A stretch of DNA of 64,000 nucleotides, from NCBI GenBank assembly GCA_015065925.1, contig SVPL01000001.1:1-64000 (forward strand), read 5' to 3'. Made by a program: the position numbers and the translations under genes. The notes under the pieces are model-generated. The model made no database searches, was not told the origin of the DNA, and was given only the letters and a program-made list of their open reading frames with translations. Source of the stretch: Oscillospiraceae bacterium (GTDB lineage: Bacteria > Bacillota > Clostridia > Oscillospirales > Acutalibacteraceae). Below, one piece after another: positions 47,601 through 56,609 of the stretch (position 1 is its first letter; each line of letters starts with the position of its first letter).

Positions 47601-50257
47601 CCTACGAACACTGCGGTTAAGCCCTGATATTTATCTTCATAATTGAAGGTAAAGGTAGCGTCCTCGCTAATAAGCTCATCGCCAACATACCAACCTGTAA
47701 AGGTGGAATTTGAATCATAGGGAGTAGCAGTAACAGTAACAGATTGACCTTCTGTACATTCAATATAATCGTTGGGGGTAACCTTACCTAAACCGCTGTT
47801 GTTAGAAGCAGGTTTAAACTCCTTAGGAGTAAAGGAAAGGGTTAAGTCATCAACATAAAATTTAAGACTGGTTTTGGCACTTTCAGCTCGAATCCAAAGA
47901 ATAACATCGGTGCTATCCTTAGTATTAAATCTGATTGAGAACTTTTTCCAATTATCTAAACAATTAACATCTTTACAGTTTGTTTTTCCCAAAGCACCGG
48001 ATTCTGTTGTTATTGTTGTTAATTTGTTATCAGAAGTCTTAACTATTACACTCTGATTAGCGTCAGTAACAACAATATCACCTATTCTGCCATCAGGCTC
48101 AAACTTAGTCATAGCATAAAAACTTAAGGTGTAGTTGGTGTCTTTAGCAAGACCTTCAAGCTTGTAGCCCATAAAACGAGCATTGGGGCCCATTCTTATA
48201 GAGAAATCACCGGTATGAGATTGCTCAGTGGTAGCAACAACATTACCCCACTTAGACCAGTCAGAATCTATAAAGAATTTATTATTACCGTCCTTAGAAC
48301 TGGTTTTGAACAAATCGTTTGTCCAAAGACCTTCATTATCAGTAGTGCTGTATGCAACATCAGGACTTGCTGCCAATGCCTGACCATCTGTAAAGCTTGT
48401 TTCAAAGCTATAGTCGGGAAGGGTATTGGGACCTGCCTCAAACTTAGCAGTAATATCCTTATACTTTTCAGCATAAGTGAAAGTATAAGTAAGCTCAGAA
48501 CTTACAAGCTCCTCGCCAATATACCAACCCTTGAACTGACCATCATTTACAGATTCAGCAGTAACAGTAACCTCTGCGCCTTCAAAAACATCAATAGTTT
48601 CAGAGGTTGCCTTACCTAATGATGAATCGTTAACACTAGGACTAAAAGGCTGAGGAGGACGGGCAATGTCAAAGTTATCTAAATAAGCGACGGTGCCAGC
48701 TCCGTTAGTGCGGGTCCAAACAATAATTTCGGTGCTGTTTTTAGAGTTAAAGTTAATTTCAACCTTCTGCCAAGTATCTTTGAAATTGAGCGCAGCGACA
48801 TTTTGCTTCGCCAAAGCACCTGCTTCAACAGTTCGCTCAACAATCTTGTTTTGAGAATTTTTAACCATACAGCTCATATTAGCATCGGTGATTATAACAT
48901 CAGCCATAGGTCTGGATTCATCTGCGGTAACCTTTAACATAGCGTAGAAGGTTAACTTATAATCGGTGTTTTTGTTAAGCCCTGTGATTTTATAACCAAG
49001 GTTTCGAGAGTTAGTAACATTTTTCACTGAGAATTTACCTGTATGTGCAAATTCATCGGTAATAACAGCTTTACCATATTTAGCCCAGTCGGAATCAATA
49101 AAGAAGGTATTGTTTCCGTCCTTAGAAGAGGTTTTGAATAAATCCTCGGTCCAAAGACCGGCGGAATCGTTCTTTCCGTCGTATGAAACATCAGGGCTCT
49201 GCGCTAATAACTGACCGTTGGTATAGCCCGTTTCAAAGCTACCGTCAATATCAAAGTCCGCCTTTTTAAAGCGAGCCTCATATTTGGGAGGATTGTTGGA
49301 GTCATATGTAAAGGTTAAGGTTGCTTCCTCAGAAGCCAAATTACCATCTACAAACCAACCCTCAAATTTATTCTCACCAAAGGCTTCGGCTGAAATTTCA
49401 GCAGTTTTGCCTTCCATAAGGGCTACATCCTTAGAAACAGCACCTAAGGTTACATCATTAATAGCAGGGGTGTAATAATCGTCAACCTCAGATTTAATAA
49501 CATTCATCTTAACATCGGCAACCCAAAGCTCTCCGTTAGGTGCAGAAGGGAAGCTGAAGGAATAACTAACCTCTGCCTCGTGAGCTGCCAAATTACCTGT
49601 AGAGAAGGTATGAATAACCTGAAGCCATTCGCCCTCTCTTTGGCTGTTAGGATAATCGGGTGTTAATACCTGATTTTGATTATTAACACGGGAAATAGCC
49701 ATAGAAACATTGGAATTATCTATCTTATTTCCTGTTTCTGCAATAACCCAGCTATGTTTAATATCGGTACGGATAACACGGGTTGTACCATCATCGTAGG
49801 AATAGGTATAAATATTTCCGCCCTCTTGCGGTAACCAATTGTTTTTTAAAGCACCGCTTTTATCAATGTAATCAGGCTCATACATATAAGGTGTTACACC
49901 TTTAATATTTTTCACCTTTACCCAAAAGGTTGTTGTGTAAGAGGCGTTTTTTTCAATTTTAATTTTATTAGCATAATAAAAGTGGCTTTTGCTTGTAGAG
50001 TCACCTGTTGTGGTAAGCTTTACAGCATTTGTTGTTAAGGAATCGTTTATCTTAACATCCTCAACAACCTGAATGGCGCCACCGCTTGAAGAATCGAAGC
50101 TAGTATTCCATCCTGTGGGTTTACCTCCGCTATAATCGGCAAAATCACCGTTTGTGAACAGGTTATCATCGGCAGCCAAAATTGAAGGCAAGCCTGTTGA
50201 AACCGTTACAGCAAGCAGTGTAATTACCAATAATAGGGATAGTAATTTTCTTTTCAC
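44675..50257 (-). CDS. Giant (1860 aa) surface protein of carbohydrate-binding-like and InlB-type B-repeat modules
   Basis: GTG start (50257) with GGGGAGATATATA upstream; signal peptide MKRKLLSLLLVITLLAVTV. Then alternating modules: about seven beta-sandwich domains resembling CBM4/9 (openings such as LFTNGDFADYSGGKPTGW and DGSFETGYTNGQLLAQSPD) and four B-repeats near residues 266, 542, 819 and 1084 (ENKFEGWFVDG, GQFKGWYIGEEL, STFTGWYVGDEL, NTFVGWFDMGG). The C-terminus SPSTGD, hydrophobic helix, RKRKEG looks like a sortase-type anchor. No catalytic domain seen. The likely role is holding polysaccharide at the cell wall for the co-transcribed glycosidase downstream and the importers upstream. 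Confidence 0.87.
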   Translation of the reverse strand: MKRKLLSLLLVITLLAVTVSTGLPSILAADDNLFTNGDFADYSGGKPTGWNTSFDSSSGGAIQVVEDVKINDSLTTNAVKLTTTGDSTSKSHFYYANKIKIEKNASYTTTFWVKVKNIKGVTPYMYEPDYIDKSGALKNNWLPQEGGNIYTYSYDDGTTRVIRTDIKHSWVIAETGNKIDNSNVSMAISRVNNQNQVLTPDYPNSQREGEWLQVIHTFSTGNLAAHEAEVSYSFSFPSAPNGELWVADVKMNVIKSEVDDYYTPAINDVTLGAVSKDVALMEGKTAEISAEAFGENKFEGWFVDGNLASEEATLTFTYDSNNPPKYEARFKKADFDIDGSFETGYTNGQLLAQSPDVSYDGKNDSAGLWTEDLFKTSSKDGNNTFFIDSDWAKYGKAVITDEFAHTGKFSVKNVTNSRNLGYKITGLNKNTDYKLTFYAMLKVTADESRPMADVIITDANMSCMVKNSQNKIVERTVEAGALAKQNVAALNFKDTWQKVEINFNSKNSTEIIVWTRTNGAGTVAYLDNFDIARPPQPFSPSVNDSSLGKATSETIDVFEGAEVTVTAESVNDGQFKGWYIGEELVSSELTYTFTYAEKYKDITAKFEAGPNTLPDYSFETSFTDGQALAASPDVAYSTTDNEGLWTNDLFKTSSKDGNNKFFIDSDWSKWGNVVATTEQSHTGDFSIRMGPNARFMGYKLEGLAKDTNYTLSFYAMTKFEPDGRIGDIVVTDANQSVIVKTSDNKLTTITTESGALGKTNCKDVNCLDNWKKFSIRFNTKDSTDVILWIRAESAKTSLKFYVDDLTLSFTPKEFKPASNNSGLGKVTPNDYIECTEGQSVTVTATPYDSNSTFTGWYVGDELISEDATFTFNYEDKYQGLTAVFVGTPGTIPNGGLEYYQNGQVLASYNNNNTPKFNNNSPWYVDTTYRTDTSLTLSVTNERAHTGEKSVVNNIPYRLTGLDIEGLEPNTEYIVSFYAYITGSQSTDGDSNPKVVSNAFILPKGKEAVYLNDKGNYASVSSATGLGALDAQVNCWDKWEKVEVLFTTTDDVTDVTLWVNFSGKSAKLYMDDFVIYKGIKGSYSADLGGTVSANFNSKNVPIGSEVTVSATPLEGNTFVGWFDMGGTLISNDANYTFVANDDFVLLAKFDGYNKPATDLFAMNGKDGTFENGEIPGWFFKDTQYPCDWCGAGVTNMVAYEGSKSLMINARYRNSLLPLTGLVPNSTYRLSFYINQPDTNDKAKVDSLAIIGEQDEGLSTAGTIFTSQKLVASNSGWNRIDMYFNSGANTAATFAIRFNAETLDGFKDRLYIDNLSLYRYASNDDILNGGLDDGKSGWIGDGTVVTEADNNALALNKNESVYQNVAVKDYSAYTVSFKAKGKVLAAAQDLAKFDVNIKNFISSKSYVEVDGTEWTKYFYKLYTGVHKSVNVALKALEDGAMIDDLSIVKEKQTAGSVVEYIDFESERFDLTSATDTSVYSLYTATDDNDPYVYSGRRALKFTYNELLDGANNFFNEAYLSYQPGIGNSIKVSMKVKIVEGKQGGFVGLAPEYSGTYGADTGFEHMSKTAEWQSIAFYVNNTTYAVFKAKINSVAGSTAGDFYVDDIVIEITPPMVMEENAKITYCEHLYNAVKNEGFESPASNKDWGTLPSTAKIVKGNALKGEKFLRAEGGTHYVIPVTIQPNKEYYFAASVRGTAKTVGSIGITLDSKGTEYYLNRDDEIASVVEFDSENTGWKRSAFKFTTDGDVAYLTIDVKEGALDIDSVMLFTSEYGYRFDPNDYTNYVPYDYDNLKSASTVINGGYGDQPYYKGPAGETGDIVGDGSSPSTGDSLALPVITIVLAVVASAVLMLIRKRKEGAENA

Positions 50258-50342
50258 TATATATCTCCCCTTTTAAATAATTTCTTTTAAAAGTAATAGT
50301 ATATATCTCCCTGCATTTGCATAGCAAACTATTAATTTCACC

Positions 50343-50402
50343 AAAGCCAGAACATTCAAAACCCGGTTCAAGCTTGAATGGTCCGACTAGGGAGAAGGCT
50401 TT
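50343..50402 (-). other. Possible structured leader RNA element of the 1860-aa gene
   Basis: 60-nt element in the 5' leader, about 85 nt before the GTG. Outer arms AAAGCC/GGCTTT enclose a 7-bp stem CATTCAA/TTGAATG and a GC-rich loop; TTCAAGCTTGAA offers an alternative pairing. GGGAGATATATA then occurs twice, once as the ribosome site region. No known riboswitch class matched by eye. Confidence 0.4.
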
Positions 50403-50433
50403 ATTTTATATTTTTTAACTTTAATTTTTTTAC

Positions 50434-50472
50434 GGCGGTGGGGCTAAGCCGTTTTCACGGCAAAGCCCCGCC
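50434..50472 (-). terminator. Terminator or attenuator after the 50509 binding-protein gene
   Basis: Strong GC hairpin (GGCGGGGCT with AGCCC-ACCGCC, inner stem GCCGT/ACGGC with a GAAA loop) followed by a run of As and Ts (TAAAAAAATT) on the minus strand. It would reduce readthrough from the importer operon into the 1860-aa gene. Confidence 0.75.
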
Positions 50473-50508
50473 ACTTATTAATTAAACTTTAAAAGAATTT
50501 AAGAAAAA

Positions 50509-51993
50509 TTATTTCTTAATTCTTGCAAGGTCCTTATTAGCACGGGCAATACCGGTCTGAACAGAACCCTTCTTGGAATTGAGCTGTTGGTTAATATTTG
50601 CAGGACTTGTAGCTACAAGAGCGTTACAAATCTTGGAATATGTACCGGACTCAACATAGTCAGAAACACCCCAACCGTGCATAACGGTTTTCTTAGCGCT
50701 GGAAGAAGTGATGATATTATAAACTTCTTCAAACTGCTTGTTGTGGAAGGTAGAAGAGAAGTTGAAAGCGCTGGTGTCGAGGAAGTAGCGGAGGAAGTAT
50801 GCAGCACCTTCGGGATTCTTAGCCTTCTTAGGAACGCCCCAGCACTTAGGACGAACAGGAGTGTAGGTAGTAGAGGTAGGACCTGCTACGGGAACAGCCT
50901 CAAGACCTTTTGCAAAGCTGGACTGGAACCAGTTACCTTCGTTGTAAAGACCGTAAGAAATAGCGGTGAAGAGACCAACCTTACCCTGTTGAACGTTAGT
51001 TAAATCCCAACCAGTAAGAGCTTCCTTCTGCTTAAGCTCTGCAGCTTCCTGCCAAGCCTTGGTAAGAAGGTCTGTACCCTTAACTTTACCAAGCTGATTG
51101 GTATATTTGCTGCCGTCGTACTTAGCAAAGTCAACGCCTGCAGAAAGCATAAACATATCCATAGACTGAACAGAAAGACCGTTGAAGCCCTTATTCTTAA
51201 CTGCAAGAGCTATTTCCTTCTGCTTTTCCCAATTCCATTTATTACCCTTACCATCTTTATAAAGCTGATAGGGAGTGGTGGTAATACCGCAGTTCTTAAG
51301 AATCTGAGGTGAATAGTAGGTTACATAAGTACAGTCTTCGCAAGACCAGGATTTAGGCTGTGCAACACCAAAGTAAACGCCGTTGATTTTGTAAGCGTCC
51401 ATATAGTTTTTGTTCCAGCAGTCAGAATCAAGCTGGAAGTACTTGTTCTGGAGGGGCTGTAAAGCCTTGGTTACAAGACCGGGGAAGTTACCTGCAGAGA
51501 AGCAGATAACATCAGGAGAGTTACCACCCGAAACCATAGAAACAAGCTTGGTGGGATACTCAGACTCGGTTGTAACAGTAACCTTAACTTTGTTACCTGT
51601 TAACTTTTGATACTGGTCAACAAGAAGCTGCTCAGACTTGTGGAAGGTTCTCCACATAAGAACGTGAACTTCGCCCTTAGGAGCATTCTTAATGAAGTTT
51701 GCATCCTGATCATTGTTGAATGCATCGTACTTGCCGGTTGTACCGGGCTGCTTAGAAGGGTTTGTTTGCTGAGTTTGTTTAGAAGTGTTTGTTTGATTTG
51801 ACTCAGTTTCGTCGCCGGTATCTTCGGGTTGAGATTCAACATCAGATTCTACAGACGAAATGTCGCTTTGGTCTGCGTTATCACTTGCATTGCTTGTGGT
51901 TTCGTCGCCGCCGCATGCTGCAAAAATCATCATGATAGCGAGAAGTAAAGCTAAAACACTTGTGAAACGCTTTGCAATAGAAATTGCTTTCAT
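50509..51993 (-). CDS. Carbohydrate ABC transporter substrate-binding lipoprotein
   Basis: 494 aa starting at MKAISIAKRF (51993) with GGAGGTAAACAAA upstream. Lipobox LLAIMMIFAAC, then a Ser/Gln/Thr-rich linker. The mature part has the family 1 solute-binding pattern: EVHVLMWRTFHKSEQLLVDQ, VTTESEYPTKLVSMVSGG, NSPDVICFSAGNFPGL, and PVRPKCWGVPKKAKNPEGA. Family-typical substrates are oligosaccharides. It follows two permease genes in the same operon and forms with them one importer without an ATPase. Confidence 0.92.
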   Translation of the reverse strand: MKAISIAKRFTSVLALLLAIMMIFAACGGDETTSNASDNADQSDISSVESDVESQPEDTGDETESNQTNTSKQTQQTNPSKQPGTTGKYDAFNNDQDANFIKNAPKGEVHVLMWRTFHKSEQLLVDQYQKLTGNKVKVTVTTESEYPTKLVSMVSGGNSPDVICFSAGNFPGLVTKALQPLQNKYFQLDSDCWNKNYMDAYKINGVYFGVAQPKSWSCEDCTYVTYYSPQILKNCGITTTPYQLYKDGKGNKWNWEKQKEIALAVKNKGFNGLSVQSMDMFMLSAGVDFAKYDGSKYTNQLGKVKGTDLLTKAWQEAAELKQKEALTGWDLTNVQQGKVGLFTAISYGLYNEGNWFQSSFAKGLEAVPVAGPTSTTYTPVRPKCWGVPKKAKNPEGAAYFLRYFLDTSAFNFSSTFHNKQFEEVYNIITSSSAKKTVMHGWGVSDYVESGTYSKICNALVATSPANINQQLNSKKGSVQTGIARANKDLARIKK

Positions 51994-52067
51994 TTTGTTT
52001 ACCTCCAATAAATTTTTTGTTTTTTTATATTGTTAGCACCTTACAGTGCAACATATATATTATTATT

Positions 52068-53048
52068 TTAACCTACAATACCTACTCTGTCAATACTTTG
52101 AATGAATTTCTTTTGTAAAAACAGGTACATTATAAGTACGGGGGCTATAAACATAAGGCAGGCTGCCGAAACGGGGGGTGCCGCAAAGGCGTCAGAATAA
52201 CCCAAGTTATGTAAGGCTGAGCCGCGTATGCTAGACAACATAACCGAAAGAGGGAATGAATTGGTGAAGAATATAACCGACTCATAATACTCATTCCAAT
52301 GCCAGATAATAGCAAATATGGAAACGGTTAAGAAAACAACGCCCGAAGAAGGAATAACCACGCGGAAGAAGGTCATAAGAGGATTACAACCATCTATCCA
52401 AGAGGCTTCCTCCAATTCCTTAGGTAAGCCCATAAAGAACTGACGGTAAATGAATATGAAAAGTCCTGAACGAAGTCCTACACCGAAAATTGAGGGTAAC
52501 CAGAAGGTTAAGGGACTATCAATAAGACTTATGTAAGGAATGTTAACGCCCGGAATAAGGTTAAGAAGGTTTACTATGTAACCAAAACCGAAATACTGAT
52601 AGTTAAGGAACAAGGGTAAAACCAAAATCTGTACGGGAACGATTGCGGTGAAAAGAACTACACCGAAAAGAAGTCCGCGACACTTAAACTTAAATCTTGA
52701 AAATCCGTAAGCGGCAATAGCGCAGGAGAAGATTTCAAGGAAGGCGCTTACAAGGTGAATAAGCAAGGTATTAAGAAGGGAGTTTGGGTAATCAAGAGCT
52801 TTCCAAGCCAAAGAATAATTCTCTAATGTACCCATTTTAGGAATCCAAGTAACACTGGTATCCATAATATCAAATCTTGCCTGGAAGGAATAAGCTATCA
52901 TAGCAAAAAGCGGATAAAGAATTATATAACTGATTGCTATAAGAAGCACATAACGGAATATAGATACGACTAAATTAGCACCTGTTTCTTTAAGCTTATG
53001 CTTATTAAGAAAGGGAACCGTCTTTTTAAGTTTAGTTTCTTTTGTCAT
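52068..53048 (-). CDS. Carbohydrate ABC transporter permease (MalG/LacG type)
   Basis: A 326-aa inner-membrane permease with six predicted helices. The EAA loop is visible as LPKELEEASWIDGCNPLMTF, the contact with the ATPase. The hydrophilic N-terminus and LENYSLAWKALDYPNSLLNT periplasmic segment match the MalG subfamily. It starts 13 nt after the partner permease and is followed by the binding-protein gene. The ATPase (MsmX/UgpC-like) must be supplied from elsewhere. Confidence 0.93.
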   Translation of the reverse strand: MTKETKLKKTVPFLNKHKLKETGANLVVSIFRYVLLIAISYIILYPLFAMIAYSFQARFDIMDTSVTWIPKMGTLENYSLAWKALDYPNSLLNTLLIHLVSAFLEIFSCAIAAYGFSRFKFKCRGLLFGVVLFTAIVPVQILVLPLFLNYQYFGFGYIVNLLNLIPGVNIPYISLIDSPLTFWLPSIFGVGLRSGLFIFIYRQFFMGLPKELEEASWIDGCNPLMTFFRVVIPSSGVVFLTVSIFAIIWHWNEYYESVIFFTNSFPLSVMLSSIRGSALHNLGYSDAFAAPPVSAACLMFIAPVLIMYLFLQKKFIQSIDRVGIVG

Positions 53049-53061
53049 TATAATTCCCCTC

Positions 53062-54159
53062 CTATTCCCATCTCTTAAGACAAGTCTTAGAGAAAATTAA
53101 GATTATAAGTCCTGTAATAATACCTATGATTGCAAAGAACAACCAAAGCATTGCCGAGCTTAAGCCGTATTCAACATTTTTAATTTGGTCATATGCCTGA
53201 TTAATAACCGGATTATCGGACTTGGTAAGAAGCTCGATAAGGGTGAAGATAATAACCAAAAGCAAGGTCTGACCGATACTGGGAAGGGTGATGTACCAGA
53301 ATTCCTCCCAAGCGGTTGCACCCTCAACCTTAGAAGCCTCATAAAGCTGAGAGGGTATGGTCTGAAGTCCTGCAATGAACAGAACAACAGGAATACCGCA
53401 GGTCCAAATGGTGTTGAATATATCGGTTATCATTATGTTAAGCTGGGCTGTGATATCCTCGGGTAATTCCAAGGAGTTAAGCAGCTCGGTAAAGTCCATA
53501 CCGCCGCCCGTACCAACTGCCGAATAGGCGTCGGTTGAAATTGAAGACGAAAGCTGAATGATAGCGCCGTTACCGCCGTAGCTTTGGGTAAGAAGTGACA
53601 TTACAACACCCGTTGCAACAATAACGGGAACGAAGAATACTCCTCTGAAGAAGGTTCTTCCCTTAAATTTACTGTTAAGAATAAGCGCTAAAATCAAGCT
53701 AACTATAATTACGATAGGCATTTGGGTGAAGAAATCACCGACTGAAGATAAAAGATTGCTTGTGTAGGTATCATCATTTTCAAATATGAATTTGAAGTTT
53801 TCCATACCTATCCAAGTGGTGTCCATATAACCGCCTTCGGGAACAACATCACTGAAGGCGTAGGTTAAGGACGAAATAAGAGGAATAAGGAAGAACAAAA
53901 TCATACCTATAATCCAAGGCAGTACAAAGTAAAAACCGTACCAGCTTTTTTTGGATTCAATACCTCTTACATGCTTTGCGTTAAGGTCGGGGATAACATT
54001 ACCATTAATATCATAGGCAACCTTACCCTTTTTCTTGGCTCTTTCAGCCTTTCTTTTTGCTTTAAGCTCTGCCTCTTCGGCTTTAAGAATTTCCGTAAGG
54101 GAGGGCTTTTTTTCTTCAGCGTTATTAGTTTCTACTACTTTGTTTTCATCTTTTTTCAC
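53062..54159 (-). CDS. Carbohydrate ABC transporter permease (MalF/UgpA type)
   Basis: A 365-aa permease with a long charged N-terminal cytosolic tail (Lys/Glu-rich, about 70 residues) before the first helix (YGFYFVLPWIIGMILFFL). The EAA loop reads IPSQLYEASKVEGATAWEEF. A large extracytoplasmic insert between helices (QSYGGNGAIIQLSS onward, about 60 residues) resembles the MalF P2-type loop and may contact the binding protein. Pairs with the permease downstream. Confidence 0.93.
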   Translation of the reverse strand: MKKDENKVVETNNAEEKKPSLTEILKAEEAELKAKRKAERAKKKGKVAYDINGNVIPDLNAKHVRGIESKKSWYGFYFVLPWIIGMILFFLIPLISSLTYAFSDVVPEGGYMDTTWIGMENFKFIFENDDTYTSNLLSSVGDFFTQMPIVIIVSLILALILNSKFKGRTFFRGVFFVPVIVATGVVMSLLTQSYGGNGAIIQLSSSISTDAYSAVGTGGGMDFTELLNSLELPEDITAQLNIMITDIFNTIWTCGIPVVLFIAGLQTIPSQLYEASKVEGATAWEEFWYITLPSIGQTLLLVIIFTLIELLTKSDNPVINQAYDQIKNVEYGLSSAMLWLFFAIIGIITGLIILIFSKTCLKRWE

Positions 54160-54174
54160 TTAAAAGTCCCTCCT

Positions 54175-56586
54175 TTATTTATTCAAAAAGCCTTGGGCTT
54201 TAACTGTACCAATATCTGATGCATAATCGGTATCACTATAGTTTACATAAACGGTTACGCCATTATCAAATACGGTTTTTGTAACATCATCAGTCATATA
54301 CTGATGGCTTACGATTTTTGCGCCTGCAACACTGGTGAGGAATGCTTTACTTTCATTAACATATTCTTCAATAAGCTTTACATTATCCTCATAAAGGGCT
54401 GCGTGAAGTCCGCGCATTGTTTGCTTACGAAGCTCCTGATAATAATTGTTAATAAGCTCAAAGGAAAGTCCGCTACCTGTTTCAATGGATTTTAAGAACT
54501 GACTTCTCTTGTTTGTGGCGGTATTAATTGCGCCTGTGCTGTTTGCACGGTAGCCTTGGAATACTATCTGATAAAGCGGTACTTCCACATCAAATGAATC
54601 ATACTTTTCAGAAGCAGTGGGGATATTTGTAATAATATCTGCCGCAACTGCCGCGTAAGAATTAGCGCCATCCATTAATACTGTTTTGCTGTTTGCCTTA
54701 GTATCTGCAACTATTTTCTTAACATCGTTGCCCATATTGTTACGCCAAGGATACTGGTAAACCTTTTCATTATCTTCCATTGTTTCATAATCTGAATAAG
54801 AAATGTTACCTAAGGTATCAAAGGCAATTCCTGTAATACCAAGCTCATCTGCAAGGGCTACTGCATCACCCGTTGACTCAGCAAGAAGCTCACGGGAAAT
54901 AAGGGTGCCTACCTTACCACCGCTTTCGCGCTTAAAGCGTCCGCGGGTGGACTGCACAAATGTGTAAGAAGGAGCAGGAACGCCGTTAAGGTTAAGGGCA
55001 GAGTCGCTGTTTGTGCTATAACCTTTAGTAGATTCATAGAACCTTATGGTATCAAAATTGAAGAAGGTTTTAATACCGTTGGTTTTAGTATACTCAATAA
55101 AGTTATTAAGGTCTTTTTTGTTGCCTGATGCACCTGTAAGGGTATATCCGCCCGCCAGACCGTTTGCATCAATACCGCCATCACCAAAGCCTTGCATTGT
55201 AGCGGTAAGACTTCCGCCTGAAACCTTTTTAAGCTCACCTAAAATTTCGGTTGCTTCAGCATATGTGGTGAGAGCAACCTCATCATCATAAGGAATACCT
55301 GCAAAAAGCTCATCCTTTACAAAGGAGCCATAAAACTTAACATTAAGCAGGCTGTTTTCCTGAGAAGGCTTTAGGTTTTCTTTATCTACAAGATATTTTT
55401 GGTAACGCTTAGCTATACCTGTGTAATTAGCCTCGTCACCGCTTAAGGGGTAATAACCAATTACTAAGGGAGTAATGTTTTGGTCTACATAATCATTATA
55501 CTGTAAACGCCATGTACCCTTATTGTAAACTGTGTTATAACCAAGCACATTATATGTTGCGGCAATGTAGGAATAGCCGTTGTTTGGTGTTGCGGCAAAC
55601 ATATCCAAGCCAAGGTTGGGGTCACCTGCTGATGCGGTTATTTTACAAGCCTCGGCAGCCTGCTCAATAATAGCGCAGAGTGCTGTGTTATCTTTTTTAA
55701 TTCCATAGAAGGGCATTGTGATGGGGGTGTCGTTATAAGGGTCATTATACTTATCAACTGCGGCATCCTCACCATAAACCAAACCAACTGTGTTCTCGGG
55801 CTTGGTTTGATAGTTACCAAACTCACGGGCTACACCGTCAGAACGCTTATCGGTATACATAAGAGCGCCGCTACCCGAAGGCAATACCAAATATGAATCC
55901 TTACTGCCTGCCTCGGTGTTTTGTGTGCTGCAAACAAAGGGCGCGGGGGTTACGCTAACAACCTTTTGAACTGCATCATAAAGCTTTGCGCCGTGAACCG
56001 ACATATTAAGCTCGGTTTCAGCCACATAGCTGTTGATGTTTTTGGGATCGATGCCTACCTTAAAGCCGTCATCCTCCAAGTAGTAATCAACGCCTACGAC
56101 AATACCTATTTCTTGAAAATAATAGGTAACTGTTATACCGTTTTTATCGGCGCATTTTGCCGAAGAAAAGTGACCGTTTACAATTGCATTTTCATAAGCA
56201 TTGTAAGCAAAGGTTTGCTCACCGTTTCTTACGGTAATAACAAGAGATGAATTAATAATACCATTGCCAAAGATGCTTGCGGCATCGGTACTGTCATAAT
56301 AATCCTTAGGAGTGGTTGACCAAACGCTGCCATCCTTCTTTGAAACAAATTCAATGGCGGCTCTTGGGTAATCAATACCGTCTGAGCCCTTAGAGGTTTG
56401 GTTCCAAACCATTTTAAAGTACTCTGTTTCGGCAACTACGCCGTTTTCTAAGTTTTCAATGTTTTCCAAATCAACTACATCGGAAAAATTCTTGTATTCA
56501 GCTTCAACACCGCTACAGCCCCCGAGCATACCAAGCACAAGACACAAAGCAGATATCAAAGCGATTATCTTAATTAAGTGTTTCAT
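54175..56586 (-). CDS. DUF5696-type lipoprotein of the importer operon
   Basis: About 803 aa from MKHLIKIIALI (56586; GGAGGACTTAGA upstream, nine codons inside the tracked ORF). Lipobox LCLVLGMLGGC. The N-terminal half is beta-rich (YFKMVWNQTSKGSDGIDYPR). The second half, from about residue 420, looks like a TIM barrel (KTNGIKTFFNFDTIRFYEST, LADELGITGIAFDTLGNISY). This matches the DUF5696 family, which is repeatedly found in Firmicutes sugar-import operons and is suspected to be a glycoside hydrolase. Candidate catalytic acids are Asp in FDTLG and FNFD. Function unproven. Confidence 0.82.
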   Translation of the reverse strand: MKHLIKIIALISALCLVLGMLGGCSGVEAEYKNFSDVVDLENIENLENGVVAETEYFKMVWNQTSKGSDGIDYPRAAIEFVSKKDGSVWSTTPKDYYDSTDAASIFGNGIINSSLVITVRNGEQTFAYNAYENAIVNGHFSSAKCADKNGITVTYYFQEIGIVVGVDYYLEDDGFKVGIDPKNINSYVAETELNMSVHGAKLYDAVQKVVSVTPAPFVCSTQNTEAGSKDSYLVLPSGSGALMYTDKRSDGVAREFGNYQTKPENTVGLVYGEDAAVDKYNDPYNDTPITMPFYGIKKDNTALCAIIEQAAEACKITASAGDPNLGLDMFAATPNNGYSYIAATYNVLGYNTVYNKGTWRLQYNDYVDQNITPLVIGYYPLSGDEANYTGIAKRYQKYLVDKENLKPSQENSLLNVKFYGSFVKDELFAGIPYDDEVALTTYAEATEILGELKKVSGGSLTATMQGFGDGGIDANGLAGGYTLTGASGNKKDLNNFIEYTKTNGIKTFFNFDTIRFYESTKGYSTNSDSALNLNGVPAPSYTFVQSTRGRFKRESGGKVGTLISRELLAESTGDAVALADELGITGIAFDTLGNISYSDYETMEDNEKVYQYPWRNNMGNDVKKIVADTKANSKTVLMDGANSYAAVAADIITNIPTASEKYDSFDVEVPLYQIVFQGYRANSTGAINTATNKRSQFLKSIETGSGLSFELINNYYQELRKQTMRGLHAALYEDNVKLIEEYVNESKAFLTSVAGAKIVSHQYMTDDVTKTVFDNGVTVYVNYSDTDYASDIGTVKAQGFLNK

Positions 56587-56609
56587 TCTAAGTCCTCCAA
56601 AGTCTGCGG

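Noticed and set aside
50343-50402. Cyclic-di-GMP or other known riboswitch
   Set aside because: AAAGCC and a GC-rich loop are superficially similar, but the conserved c-di-GMP-I core and receptor sequences are absent.
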